Assembly: GCF_947179015.1 (NCBI RefSeq)
Contig: NZ_CAMXCM010000001.1
Location: forward strand, 793,387-857,386
Direction: 5' to 3'
DNA from: Commensalibacter communis
GTDB taxonomy: Bacteria > Pseudomonadota > Alphaproteobacteria > Acetobacterales > Acetobacteraceae
Length of the DNA: 64,000 nt
Position numbers and translations under genes: made by a program. Below are positions 36,221 through 45,557 of this stretch, in pieces (position 1 is the first letter of the stretch; each line of letters starts with the position of its first letter). The notes under the pieces are model-generated. The model saw nothing but the letters and a program-made list of their open reading frames with translations. It was not told the DNA's origin and ran no database searches.

Positions 36221-38437
36221 TCTTTGAAAAGCCAAAATTGATGTTGTACCTTTTCCTTCGGCACGGTCTCTTAGTTGTAAGGTTCCTTTATGATCTTCCA
36301 TAATTTTCTTTACAATAGCAAGACCTAATCCTGTTCCCTTAGGTTTATGGGTGACATAAGGTTCTGTCAAACGTAATCTATCTTCTTGTGGCAAACCAAT
36401 CCCGTCATCTGTTACAAATATGCATATCTCTCTTTCAGTCTCTTTTACCTGAACCCATATGTTTCCTGCAATAGCTGTTTCAATATTATCACATTTATTT
36501 AACATACTAATAGCATCTGCGGCGTTTTGAAACAAGTTCGTTAATGCTTGTCCGATTAATCTTTGATCGCAATCCAAATAAGGTCCTTGATTTGGCAGTT
36601 CGATATGATATTTGATTTCCGAATGTGCATTTTGCTGCAGTATTAACGTATCTCTCACAATAGTTGATAGATTGTTTTTGCTCATGACAGGTTGTGGCAT
36701 CCGTGCAAAAGACGAAAATTCATCAACCATCCTGCCAATATCGCCAACATGGCGAACAATTGTATCGATACATTGACTAAATATTTGACTATCAGATTGA
36801 ATTTCTTTGAGAAAGCGTCTTTTTAAACGCTCTGCTGCTAATTGTATAGGCGTCAGAGGGTTTTTAATTTCATGGGCAATTCTTCTGGCAATATCTGCCC
36901 AAGCTGCTTTTCTTTGGGCTGATTGTAATTCTGTAATATCATCAAATGTAATAACAAATCCTTCAATCTCTGACCCTCCGATTTCAGGACCGATTTGTAC
37001 TAATAAAACTCGACTACCAGATGGCGTTTGAATTTGTATTTCTTCTTGTTTGGATTGCTGTGCTCTGTCGGCATTCTTAAGCAAAAATTCTGTAAACTCT
37101 GGAACAATATCTGTAATTTTTTGACCGATATGGTTGAATAAATCAACATTTAATAGTTGATTTGCTGATCGATTCGGTAATTCAATAGTCATTTGTTTAT
37201 CCAGACCAATCACACCACTAGACACACCAAATAATACGGCCTCGGTAAAACGTCTGCGATCATCAATTTGCTTGTTGGCCTCAATAAGTTCTGTACGTTG
37301 AACAGATAATTGGTTAGTCATCTTGTTAAATGTGCGTGATAGATCGGTAAGTTCATCATCTTTGTCACGTTCAGGGACACTGACATTCAGATCACCTTCA
37401 CTAACTTTTTTCGCTGCAAGGGTTAATAATCCTACAGGGCGCGCAATTTGATTGGCTAAATATAATCCTAGTAATACCGCAGCAGCTAAAACCAACAATG
37501 CAACTAATCCAAAAATAATAACAAACATAATTTGTATTTGTGATTGTTTGGAATTTAAGACGTTGTATTGGTCGACAACTTTTTCCGTTTTATACATATG
37601 ATTTAAAATGGTTGGGTCAACAGGTCTGATGATTAATAACATTAAAGATGGCGTGTCGCTTATGGAAATCGCCGCCCTTACTGTTTCCTTATCTGATGAA
37701 TCAAGGATGGCAACATCATTATGCGACATAAAGCTGGTGGTTGTACGAGGTAGGTTTTTGATATAAGATACATTGTTTAATAATCCACCCGAAGCGACAA
37801 TTTTTTGAGTTGCAGGATTATAAACAATTGCAGCGTTCAATCCTCTCAAGGTTGCTTGTGAGTCGAGGATTTGATCCAAAACATTGCTGTCCTCAAACAG
37901 GTTTTGACCTTCTTGGGCAAGGTTATTTTGCATTCCTTGAATATAATTTGCCAAAGAAAAAGCCTCTGTACGGATGTTTGCATTATGTTCTTGCAAATAT
38001 CCTCTTGAAGCTTGTAGAGCCTCATTTAAGGCAGTGCTGACACGATTACTAAACCAGATTTGAATGCCATAATGAAACAAAACAGTTGCAAAAACACCGA
38101 CTAAGATCGTGGGAATAATAGAAATAATGCCAAATAGAACAACCAACTTCACATGAATCTTAGACCCTGCCATGCCCTTGCGGCGCTCGACTATTAAACG
38201 CATGATGCGTATAAATAAAGCGGTCACTAGTAATAACAGAACAGATAGATTTAATAGGGTGATAATAAGTTGTATGTGATGTTTATGTGAAGTGACAATA
38301 CCGCCTGATAAGATAACAAATGTAACTATGCCAAAAAGCAAAGCCAAGGCAACTAAAATAATTGTTGCTTTTCGACCGGAAAGTTTTTCAATAATGCGTA
38401 AAACCGACGCATAATTAGTTTTTTTTGACACATTCAA
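36218..38437 (-). CDS. ntrY: Sensor histidine kinase NtrY
   Basis: NtrY is a membrane sensor kinase that phosphorylates NtrX and, in several species, links to nitrogen and redox control. The 739-residue protein begins with about three membrane segments, then a periplasmic sensor region, a further membrane segment near residues 300-330, a HAMP linker (around 330-385), a PAS domain, and a HisKA domain with HEIKNPLTP around residue 523. A HATPase domain follows with an N box Gln-Asn-Ala-Ala-Asp-Ala and G boxes Asp-Asp-Gly-Ile-Gly-Leu and GTGLGLA. It ends eight bases before the ntrX start and starts ten bases after ntrC ends. Confidence 0.94.
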   Translation of the reverse strand: MNVSKKTNYASVLRIIEKLSGRKATIILVALALLFGIVTFVILSGGIVTSHKHHIQLIITLLNLSVLLLLVTALFIRIMRLIVERRKGMAGSKIHVKLVVLFGIISIIPTILVGVFATVLFHYGIQIWFSNRVSTALNEALQASRGYLQEHNANIRTEAFSLANYIQGMQNNLAQEGQNLFEDSNVLDQILDSQATLRGLNAAIVYNPATQKIVASGGLLNNVSYIKNLPRTTTSFMSHNDVAILDSSDKETVRAAISISDTPSLMLLIIRPVDPTILNHMYKTEKVVDQYNVLNSKQSQIQIMFVIIFGLVALLVLAAAVLLGLYLANQIARPVGLLTLAAKKVSEGDLNVSVPERDKDDELTDLSRTFNKMTNQLSVQRTELIEANKQIDDRRRFTEAVLFGVSSGVIGLDKQMTIELPNRSANQLLNVDLFNHIGQKITDIVPEFTEFLLKNADRAQQSKQEEIQIQTPSGSRVLLVQIGPEIGGSEIEGFVITFDDITELQSAQRKAAWADIARRIAHEIKNPLTPIQLAAERLKRRFLKEIQSDSQIFSQCIDTIVRHVGDIGRMVDEFSSFARMPQPVMSKNNLSTIVRDTLILQQNAHSEIKYHIELPNQGPYLDCDQRLIGQALTNLFQNAADAISMLNKCDNIETAIAGNIWVQVKETEREICIFVTDDGIGLPQEDRLRLTEPYVTHKPKGTGLGLAIVKKIMEDHKGTLQLRDRAEGKGTTSILAFQR

Positions 38438-38447
38438 CCTTTTGTTT

Positions 38448-39827
38448 CTATTTATGAATAATATTGAAATCTTTTATTTTTTTTCGCAATGTATTTCTGT
38501 TGATTCCTAAGATAGCAGCTGCCTTAATTTGATTACCTTCTGTTTCTATCAAAGTTTGCTCTATTAATGGTTTTTCAACCTCTGCTAGCATTTGAGCATA
38601 TAATTTATTAATTGGTAACCCTTTGTTCTCGGAAAAATATCGACGAATATGATTTTTTATTAAAGTTGATAAAGGCAAGCAACCAATTTCTTGATGTTGA
38701 TAAGGTTTCTTTTCCAGATTTGGTAAAATAAGATCTTCTTGGACAATTTGATTGGGATAAAAAGTCACTAATCTTAGAATTAGATTTTGTAATTCACGGA
38801 CATTGCCTGGCCAATGATAATCTTTTAAAAGTGCAATTGCTTGTTCTGATAATGTTGTAGAACTCGAATTTTCATGAAGGAAATGTTCTATTAACAAAGG
38901 AATATCTTCTGTCCTCTCTTTTAAAGGAGGGATGTGCACAGAGATAACATTTAAACGATGATATAATTCCTCTCTAAATTGTTGTTTTTTTACTAATTCG
39001 AATAAATTAAGACGCGTTGCAGCAATAATACGCATCGAATTATTTTGTATAGAATGCATAGTATCCGTATTATTTTCTAAGATATTCAATAAACGCGTTT
39101 GAATATCTAAAGGCATCTCATTGATTTCATCAATAAATATAGTTCCTTTGTTGTCTTGTTCCAAATATCCTGGCTGCCACTGTCCTTTCTTTTCGTGTCC
39201 AAATAATTTATTTTCAATTTCAGCTGCGCTCATTGCGGACATATTCAAAGTGATGAATGGGAAATTACGCCTATTGCCGTAGTTATGTAAAGTTTTCGCA
39301 ACAGATTCTTTTCCTGTACCGCTCTCACCTGAAAGAATGACACTCAAGTTTGAATTAATTAGTCTAGCAATCATGCGATAAATATTTTGCATCGCGATTG
39401 ATTTTCCAACTAAAGGAAGTTTTTCTTCAAGTTCATGATTTTTTATATTGTTTTTTACATGGTTCAAAGCATGTTGCACTGTATTTAATAATTTATCTAA
39501 ATCAAAAGGCTTGGGTAAATAGTCAAACACTTCCTCTTGTTCAGCTTGAAGGGCTGTTGACAAAGTGGATAAGGCACTAATAACAATAATAGGAAGGTTG
39601 GGCTTAGTTTCTTTAATTTTAGGAATAATCTCGAAGATATTTTTGTCAGGCATTGACACGTCAGTAATCACAACGTCCCCTTTTCCAGCGCAGATCCATT
39701 TCCATAATTCGGTTGCATTATCTGTTATTTCAACATGATATTTTGCACGTATTAACGCTTGTTTTAATACGGTACGAATAGAACGATCGTCATCAGCAAC
39801 TAAAATTGTTGGGGTGTTGTGCAGCAT
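38448..39827 (-). CDS. ntrC: Nitrogen regulation response regulator NtrC, lacking the GAFTGA loop
   Basis: NtrC activates nitrogen-assimilation genes when phosphorylated by NtrB. The 459-residue protein has a receiver domain with Asp56 as phosphorylation site, an AAA+ domain with Walker A GESGTGKE (167-174) and Walker B GTIFIDE (228-234), and a Fis-type helix-turn-helix at the C-terminus. Between them, where sigma-54 activators have GAFTGA, this protein reads HEKKGQWQPGYLEQ (from residue 211), so the sigma-54 contact is missing. Rhodobacter capsulatus NtrC also lacks GAFTGA and works with sigma-70. It lies 20 bp after ntrB. Confidence 0.9.
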   Translation of the reverse strand: MLHNTPTILVADDDRSIRTVLKQALIRAKYHVEITDNATELWKWICAGKGDVVITDVSMPDKNIFEIIPKIKETKPNLPIIVISALSTLSTALQAEQEEVFDYLPKPFDLDKLLNTVQHALNHVKNNIKNHELEEKLPLVGKSIAMQNIYRMIARLINSNLSVILSGESGTGKESVAKTLHNYGNRRNFPFITLNMSAMSAAEIENKLFGHEKKGQWQPGYLEQDNKGTIFIDEINEMPLDIQTRLLNILENNTDTMHSIQNNSMRIIAATRLNLFELVKKQQFREELYHRLNVISVHIPPLKERTEDIPLLIEHFLHENSSSTTLSEQAIALLKDYHWPGNVRELQNLILRLVTFYPNQIVQEDLILPNLEKKPYQHQEIGCLPLSTLIKNHIRRYFSENKGLPINKLYAQMLAEVEKPLIEQTLIETEGNQIKAAAILGINRNTLRKKIKDFNIIHK

Positions 39828-39847
39828 TAATAAATAATATCCAAGGA

Positions 39848-40936
39848 TTAACAGCTAGTAAGAGGAAGATATATTTTTATATCAGTTTTTCCTTTTTGGC
39901 TATGAATATCAATAATACCACCATGGTCGTTGATAATTTTACCACACAGAGCCAATCCAAGTCCTGTTCCATTTGGCCTACCGCTGACGAATGGCTCAAA
40001 TAAACGATGTTTAATGGATTCAGGAATACCAGGTCCATTATCTCGAATAACGATCATCAACGGTGATGTGACTCTTTTCTTCGTTTTTACGATATTCATA
40101 ATAAGATTAGGTTCATATCCAATAATCAAAGTAATTTCACCATCTGTACGGTTGTTACCTATAGCTTGTGCCGCGTTTTTAATAAGGTTAATAAAGACTT
40201 GGATCAATAGATCTTTGTCTGCTTTAATTAATGGTAAGGATGGATCGTATATAGTCTTAATTTGAACAAAAGATGCAAATCCATTTTCGGCAATTTTCTT
40301 GACATGGGCTAATACGGAATAAATATTTACATCGCTGATCTGAAGTTTTTGATTGTAAAAAATTGCCGTGCGGTCAACTAGATTTTTAATTCTTTCAACT
40401 TCGTCACAAATCAATGTTGTGAGCTCTTGATCCTCTATATATAAAGATTTTTCAAGTAACTGTGCTGCTCCTTTGATTCCAGATAATGGGTTTTTTATTT
40501 CATGCGCCAGCAAGGCAGCCATATTGGCAACGCTTCTTGAGACTTTATGAAAACTAGCTTTTTCTTCTATGGTTTTTACAATAGAGTAATCATGAATTGT
40601 TAACGTGATGAATTTTTTATTTTTTATAAATGGTGCAATATATAACGTTATTTCTTTGATGGCTTGGTTATATGTGAAAATTTCTACTTCATACTCAACA
40701 ATCCCTCTTTTTTTCGATTGAACTTTTTTAATCAGTTCTGAAACAGCATGCGCATTGGGAAAGAAAGAGTATAAAGAGCTTTGTTGAATACTTTTCTTAG
40801 ATACCATCAAAAAATCTTCGGTGGCACCATTGATATAAACGATATTAAATGAATCATCTATGACAATCAAAGGTGTCGGCAAAGATTCGATAATGTCATA
40901 GCCATTTAAATTTTTAGGATGATATTCGATGTTCAT
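39848..40936 (-). CDS. ntrB: Nitrogen-sensing histidine kinase NtrB
   Basis: NtrB phosphorylates NtrC under nitrogen limitation, with PII proteins controlling its kinase/phosphatase balance. The 362-residue cytosolic protein has an N-terminal PAS domain (about 12-115), a HisKA domain with LLAHEIKNPLSGIKGAAQLLE around residue 145 and a HATPase domain with Asn-Ala-Ala-Gln-Ala and GTGLGLA boxes. No membrane segment is present, as expected for NtrB. It precedes ntrC; the usual neighbour dusB is separated from it by an extra small gene. Confidence 0.94.
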   Translation of the reverse strand: MNIEYHPKNLNGYDIIESLPTPLIVIDDSFNIVYINGATEDFLMVSKKSIQQSSLYSFFPNAHAVSELIKKVQSKKRGIVEYEVEIFTYNQAIKEITLYIAPFIKNKKFITLTIHDYSIVKTIEEKASFHKVSRSVANMAALLAHEIKNPLSGIKGAAQLLEKSLYIEDQELTTLICDEVERIKNLVDRTAIFYNQKLQISDVNIYSVLAHVKKIAENGFASFVQIKTIYDPSLPLIKADKDLLIQVFINLIKNAAQAIGNNRTDGEITLIIGYEPNLIMNIVKTKKRVTSPLMIVIRDNGPGIPESIKHRLFEPFVSGRPNGTGLGLALCGKIINDHGGIIDIHSQKGKTDIKIYLPLTSC

Positions 40937-41053
40937 TTTGATTAGATGCCAAGTTATTCATAATTATTCTTGTAGTTTGATTTTCTTTCCACCACATGTA
41001 ACTCATTTTACAAGCAATAGATTAATAGCTCTCTTTGCAGATTCTGTCGTATA

Positions 41054-41434
41054 TTAGTCTAAACGATCATAATCCTTAAAATTAGGTTCTAAAATATAGA
41101 ATTTATCATTTAAGGCGTTAAAAAAACCTATACTAGCTTTGTGAGAACCATAGGATGCCTGTTGTTCGTCTGGGATTGGAATAGAAATAGACATTTCATA
41201 CGTATGATCTGACGGGTATCGTCTTGATCGTTTGAAGATACCAATCGCATCTGTATTACGAATCACAATTAAAATTAAAACTCGCCAATTATTTAAGTCT
41301 TGACTATTAATTTTGGGTATAAGCCTTTTTATATAGCTATTCAATTTTTGTTCAATAGAATTTAGATCTGCACATAAATGAAAATTAGTTATTTCATTTC
41401 TTAGTGAAACTCTGATTTTTTCAGATAGCATCAT
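41054..41434 (-). CDS. Imm9-like putative immunity protein inserted in the dusB-ntrB operon
   Basis: A 126-residue soluble protein. The pattern Arg-Arg-Tyr-Pro-Ser followed by Ile-Ser-Ile-Pro-Ile-Pro-Asp and Ala-Ser-Tyr-Gly, with a final Leu-Glu-Pro-Asn segment, resembles what I recall of the Imm9 family, immunity proteins of polymorphic toxin systems; I could not search this. It begins Met-Met with a poor ribosome site. It is flanked by 112 and 117 bp of AT-rich sequence inside the otherwise conserved dusB-ntrB junction, so it looks like a later insertion. No cognate toxin is in the window. Real gene likely, function tentative. Confidence 0.55.
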   Translation of the reverse strand: MMLSEKIRVSLRNEITNFHLCADLNSIEQKLNSYIKRLIPKINSQDLNNWRVLILIVIRNTDAIGIFKRSRRYPSDHTYEMSISIPIPDEQQASYGSHKASIGFFNALNDKFYILEPNFKDYDRLD

Positions 41435-41546
41435 TACTTCATACCCTTAATCAATAATGATCTGTTGTGTTATTTATTGGTCATTTTATTTTCATAACAA
41501 ATTAATTTCGAAACCTTGATTTTATATCTGTAAACTTTTAATTTTT

Positions 41547-42581
41547 TTATTGCAGCAATGATTCTTGTTGATGTTGAATATTTTGGTCATAAAAACTTTT
41601 AATAGCAGCGATGACATCAGCAGCATTATCCATTTGATTAATAGAGGCTCTGAATCCTGCAGAACCATGTAATCCGGCTGAATACCAAGAAATATGCTTA
41701 CGAGATAATCTGATTCCAGAACGCTCACCATAGTAATCCAACATACTTTGATAGTGTTTTAATAAAATCTCTTTTTGTTCAATTAATGGTGGATCGTCTA
41801 AAAGAGTATGATGTGTAAAATAATGCTTTAATTGTGCGAGGAACCAAGGCTTTCCATAGCATCCCCTGCCCACCATTAATCCATCAGCACCAGAGAGCTG
41901 TAAAGCTGTGGTTGCGGTTTCAATATCAATAATATCCCCATTAACAATGACGGGAATAGAAACAGCATCTTTAACTTGACGAATAAATGCCCAATCCGCT
42001 GATCCACGATAAAGTTGTTGACGGGTGCGACCATGAATGGTCACCATCTTAATTCCACAGTTCTCAGCAGTCTTTGCAAGATCCGGTGCATTTAATGAAT
42101 ATTGATCCCATCCCATACGCATTTTTAACGTTACAGGAACATTAACGGCTTTAACGACAGCTTCCAGAATTGCAGCGGCTTTTTCTTCATCTTGCATTAA
42201 TGCAGAACCCGCTTGTTGACCAACTGCAACTTTTTTAACTGGGCAACCAAAATTGATATCGATCACATTGGCTCCATGCCCAACGGCTATTCTGGCGGCT
42301 TCTGCCATCGCAACGGGATCAGACCCTGCCAATTGGGTTGAATTGAGCCCTTCGGTAAGTGGTTCAGCCATTTGTAAAGTTGTTTTATTTTCTCGAATCA
42401 TTGCCCAAGAGGCGATCATTTCAGATACAACCAGCCCTGCCCCAAATTCTTTGACCAATTTTCGAAAAGGATAATCCGTTACCCCAGCCATTGGGGCAAG
42501 AATAATAGGTACATCGATAACTTTATCTTTATCAAGATAAATTGGCTTTAATATTGGAATAGTATCAGATAAAATGGTCAC
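41547..42581 (-). CDS. dusB: tRNA-dihydrouridine synthase DusB (NifR3)
   Basis: DusB reduces uridines in the tRNA D-loop to dihydrouridine with FMN and NADPH. The 344-residue TIM-barrel enzyme shows [17 protein letters not shown] near the N-terminus and the catalytic Cys in NFGCPVKKV with the following QQAGSAL. Further landmarks are KMRMGWD, the [17 protein letters not shown] phosphate-binding region and NGDI. It heads the alphaproteobacterial nifR3-ntrBC block and is divergent from ispDF with 131 bp between starts. Confidence 0.96.
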   Translation of the reverse strand: MTILSDTIPILKPIYLDKDKVIDVPIILAPMAGVTDYPFRKLVKEFGAGLVVSEMIASWAMIRENKTTLQMAEPLTEGLNSTQLAGSDPVAMAEAARIAVGHGANVIDINFGCPVKKVAVGQQAGSALMQDEEKAAAILEAVVKAVNVPVTLKMRMGWDQYSLNAPDLAKTAENCGIKMVTIHGRTRQQLYRGSADWAFIRQVKDAVSIPVIVNGDIIDIETATTALQLSGADGLMVGRGCYGKPWFLAQLKHYFTHHTLLDDPPLIEQKEILLKHYQSMLDYYGERSGIRLSRKHISWYSAGLHGSAGFRASINQMDNAADVIAAIKSFYDQNIQHQQESLLQ

Positions 42582-42712
42582 GTTCTTTTGCTTTCTTCAC
42601 AATCTTTCAGCAACATTATCATAAAGCTTTTATTATTCAATCTTGAATAAAAGCGTATTATTAAATAATAACATTTAATGAAACCCTCAATAAGTTGGAT
42701 TTTTAAATAATT

Positions 42713-43873
42713 ATGCGTATTGCTCTTATTATCCCTGCTGCTGGTGTCGGAAAACGTTTCAGTAAAGATGGAGTTGTTCCAAAACAATATATACAATTAT
42801 TGGGGCATCCTGTTATTTATCACGCTGTTAAAGCATTCTTGCCGCATGTAGACTATATTCAACCTGTTGGTGATCCTGATACATTAAATTTTATTTTACT
42901 TCCTCTGGACAGTAAAAAAATATTATCGCCTATACATGGTGGTAAAGAACGCCAAGATAGCGTCAGGGCAGGATTAGAAGCATTATCCTCTTTACCAGAA
43001 GATCAACAGCCTGATATTGTTTTGGTTCATGATGGTGCAAGACCGAATATCTCTGCTGAAATTATCCATCGCGTTGTTGACGCATTAAAAGACTATCCAG
43101 CGGCTATTCCTGCTATTCCTGTTGCGGAAACGCTGAAGCGTAATAAAGATAATATTATTGAAGAAACAGTTTCTAGAGACGGTTTATTCAGAGCACAAAC
43201 GCCTCAAGGATTTCATTTTAAACCATTTTTAGAGGTTCATAGAAAAGCTGCTGGTTCAAGTGCAACCGATGATGCTGCTTTATTTGAAGATGTTGGTTTA
43301 AAAGTTGCTTTGGTTCAAGGGGATGAGAATAATATCAAGCTTACCTATCAAGAAGATTTAAAAAGATTGGAATGTTTAATGAGCAATGTGATGCTGCCTA
43401 GAATAGGTTCTGGGTTCGATGTTCATGCTTTTGAAAAAGATCGTCCTCTCTATTTATGTGGTATTGAAGTGCCGCATGAATTGGGGTTAGCAGGTCATTC
43501 TGATGCAGATGTTGGGCTGCATGCTTTATGTGATGCGATTTATGGCGCATTGGCAGAGGGTGATATTGGTGCGCATTTTCCGCCTTCTGATAATCAATGG
43601 AAAAACGCAGATAGCAAGCAATTCCTGATCCATGCAGGGGAACGGGTTCGTCGACGCGGCGGCAAGATCATTAATATTGACCTTACATTGATTTGTGAGC
43701 GGCCAAAGATGCGACCTCATATTGAACAGATGCGTGAGAAAATTGCAGGACTCTTGCAAATTGATGTTGCTCGTGTTTCTGTTAAAGCAACGACAACAGA
43801 AAAACTAGGCTTTACAGGGCGTGAAGAAGGGATTGCTTGCCAAGCAATGACAAGTATTTTATTGCCCGAATAA
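42713..43873 (+). CDS. ispDF: Bifunctional IspD/IspF enzyme of the MEP isoprenoid pathway
   Basis: The fused protein performs two non-consecutive steps of isoprenoid precursor synthesis. IspD (about residues 1-225) is the CDP-ME cytidylyltransferase, and IspF (about 229-386) forms the cyclic diphosphate. IspD shows the PAAGVGKRF loop with Lys15 and HDGARPN; IspF shows GSGFDVHAF with the zinc ligands and [12 protein letters not shown]. The fusion is typical of Alphaproteobacteria and their relatives. It is 386 residues, normal. Convergent with the DUF3050 gene through a hairpin. Confidence 0.97.
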   Translation: MRIALIIPAAGVGKRFSKDGVVPKQYIQLLGHPVIYHAVKAFLPHVDYIQPVGDPDTLNFILLPLDSKKILSPIHGGKERQDSVRAGLEALSSLPEDQQPDIVLVHDGARPNISAEIIHRVVDALKDYPAAIPAIPVAETLKRNKDNIIEETVSRDGLFRAQTPQGFHFKPFLEVHRKAAGSSATDDAALFEDVGLKVALVQGDENNIKLTYQEDLKRLECLMSNVMLPRIGSGFDVHAFEKDRPLYLCGIEVPHELGLAGHSDADVGLHALCDAIYGALAEGDIGAHFPPSDNQWKNADSKQFLIHAGERVRRRGGKIINIDLTLICERPKMRPHIEQMREKIAGLLQIDVARVSVKATTTEKLGFTGREEGIACQAMTSILLPE

Positions 43874-43883
43874 AATAGTATAA

Positions 43884-43912
43884 AGCTAGTAAGATTTATA
43901 ATTTTACTAGCT
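43884..43912. terminator. Convergent terminator between ispDF and the DUF3050 gene
   Basis: A perfect 9-bp stem (43884-43892 with 43904-43912) and 11-nt loop lies ten bases after the ispDF stop and 17 bases before the convergent stop. CTTTGG follows on the plus strand; no strong T run is present. Confidence 0.55.
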
Positions 43913-43928
43913 CTTTGGAAAAAACTCG

Positions 43929-44717
43929 TTAATTTTTAGAAATACCTGAACTGATATCTCTGTGGATTCCATCCCATAATTTAATTCTATGCTCTACCGC
44001 CGCGATGGCACTTTTAAGTAAAGCAATATATTTATCGGGACTGTCTTTTAAATTTGAGATGATACTGTGAACAGCTGGACCATGTGAATCACCATCAAGC
44101 TCAATATGTCTAACTAAATAATAAACAAATTTAGGATAGTCGGATTCTTGTAATCCCCATTCTTTTAAAAGATTACTAAACATTTCAGGGATAGCATCTT
44201 CCCTACCATAGAAAAAAGAACCTAATACTTCGTGCAGACTGCCATTAATTGCTGTATCGAGGTTATGAATGACAAAGTCTTTAACATAAGTCGGAATATT
44301 TTGTTTATTAACAACCTCTTTGAATTCGATATTGGTGTTATGTTCGAATTCCTTGACCATAGTTTGGATTGGTAGTGGATCGCTGTTGACATCTTCCATG
44401 GCGTTTAGATACATTTCATAATGAGATGCATGTGACCCATCAAGATTAACATCAGTTTCTTCGCCAAGAATGATGTCATTCATTGCTCTTGCTGCTTTGT
44501 TATTACGTCTGGGGATCCAAGGAAGTGTGGTACATGTAAATTCTTGTTGTAGTCGTTTTGCTAGGCTCATAAAATCCCAAACTGCAAAAACATGATATTT
44601 CATAAAATAGCGAAGATCTTCAATTGTTTTAATACTGCTAAATAATATATGATTTCTCATTTTTTGATTAGCTTGTTGCAGTTCAGATTCATATTGTTGA
44701 GTATTATTTGATAACAT
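43929..44717 (-). CDS. DUF3050 (haem-oxygenase-like fold) protein, unknown activity
   Basis: A 262-residue soluble protein that I recognise as DUF3050, whose members adopt the haem-oxygenase-like helical fold. The start at 44717 gives Met-Leu-Ser-Asn-Asn; the in-frame ATG further upstream would add a Lys-rich stretch with little support. Conserved-looking acidic and His residues include Tyr-His-Val-Phe-Ala-Val-Trp-Asp-Phe in one helix and His-Ile-Glu-Leu-Asp-Gly-Asp-Ser-His-Gly near the C-terminus, compatible with a diiron (HDO-type) oxidase. No substrate is suggested by neighbours (ispDF, ATP12). Confidence 0.75.
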   Translation of the reverse strand: MLSNNTQQYESELQQANQKMRNHILFSSIKTIEDLRYFMKYHVFAVWDFMSLAKRLQQEFTCTTLPWIPRRNNKAARAMNDIILGEETDVNLDGSHASHYEMYLNAMEDVNSDPLPIQTMVKEFEHNTNIEFKEVVNKQNIPTYVKDFVIHNLDTAINGSLHEVLGSFFYGREDAIPEMFSNLLKEWGLQESDYPKFVYYLVRHIELDGDSHGPAVHSIISNLKDSPDKYIALLKSAIAAVEHRIKLWDGIHRDISSGISKN

Positions 44718-44805
44718 TTTGTTTCTTTTCTTTTTTAATTTTCTTTCCAAAATATCGGAAATACAATTATTATATAAAAAAAACAAACTTAGTTAAATAT
44801 TTTTA

Positions 44806-45534
44806 TTATACGTTATGAGCAAAACAATAAAAATTATATGCATCCTGAATATCTATTTGAATCTTATCCAGTTTTGCTTGTTGTTCTGTATCATGCCCCC
44901 ATATTTCTGCTTGAATGATTTCATCTAAATAAGCCAAATTGAATGCTTCTTGAACTGTAATTCTTTCATTTTTAAGAGCAATGCTTAAAATCATACTTCC
45001 TAGCAAAGGAACAATAATTGCAAAATAAGTTAATTCTACTGAATCTAAATTGGATAAGTAACTTTCGAACAAGTTTGTTACTTTTGGTTCTTGAACAATA
45101 GGCATGATGCCTTGGGTCGTTTTGAGCTTTGTTTGAAAAGTTTTTTCAATCCAATGAATTAGTGGAATCCATTTTTCTTGTTGTTGGATAACTAATTTTT
45201 TAGGTTGGTCAGCAAAATAACACAATAGATCACCATTCACATAAGGAAGTAAAGCATCAATGTAAATATCATGTGTAGGTGATATTTTTTCGATCATTGT
45301 TGCTGTAATTTGTGTCATAGGCAAATCATTAAAAGAAAAATAATCTTCTTTTTGACTGCTAATATTTTTCCACTCGTCAGCTATTTTCTCTGCTAACAAA
45401 GGGCTTTGGACGTAGAGCTCTGTTTTCTGAGGGAGCTTTACAGGACGCTCATCCAACAAGATTTGATAGCCTTTATCATTACGAATAATATTCACAGACT
45501 TCCAAAAGCGACGTAGTTTCGAAACCGCAGCCAT
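44806..45534 (-). CDS. ATP12 family chaperone for F1-ATPase assembly
   Basis: ATP12 binds the F1 alpha subunit before assembly of the F1 hexamer; it is known in mitochondria and Alphaproteobacteria. The 242-residue protein has the family pattern in its first third (Arg-Phe-Trp-Lys then Gly-Tyr-x-Ile-Leu-Leu-Asp-Glu-Arg-Pro-Val-Lys-Leu-Pro) and the Ala-x2-Glu-Trp segment. It ends the rarA/pseudouridine synthase/AsmA/ATP12 gene string, 23 bp after AsmA. No signal peptide, so cytosolic. Confidence 0.9.
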   Translation of the reverse strand: MAAVSKLRRFWKSVNIIRNDKGYQILLDERPVKLPQKTELYVQSPLLAEKIADEWKNISSQKEDYFSFNDLPMTQITATMIEKISPTHDIYIDALLPYVNGDLLCYFADQPKKLVIQQQEKWIPLIHWIEKTFQTKLKTTQGIMPIVQEPKVTNLFESYLSNLDSVELTYFAIIVPLLGSMILSIALKNERITVQEAFNLAYLDEIIQAEIWGHDTEQQAKLDKIQIDIQDAYNFYCFAHNV

Positions 45535-45557
45535 AATTCTTTACGATCCTTTTTTTA

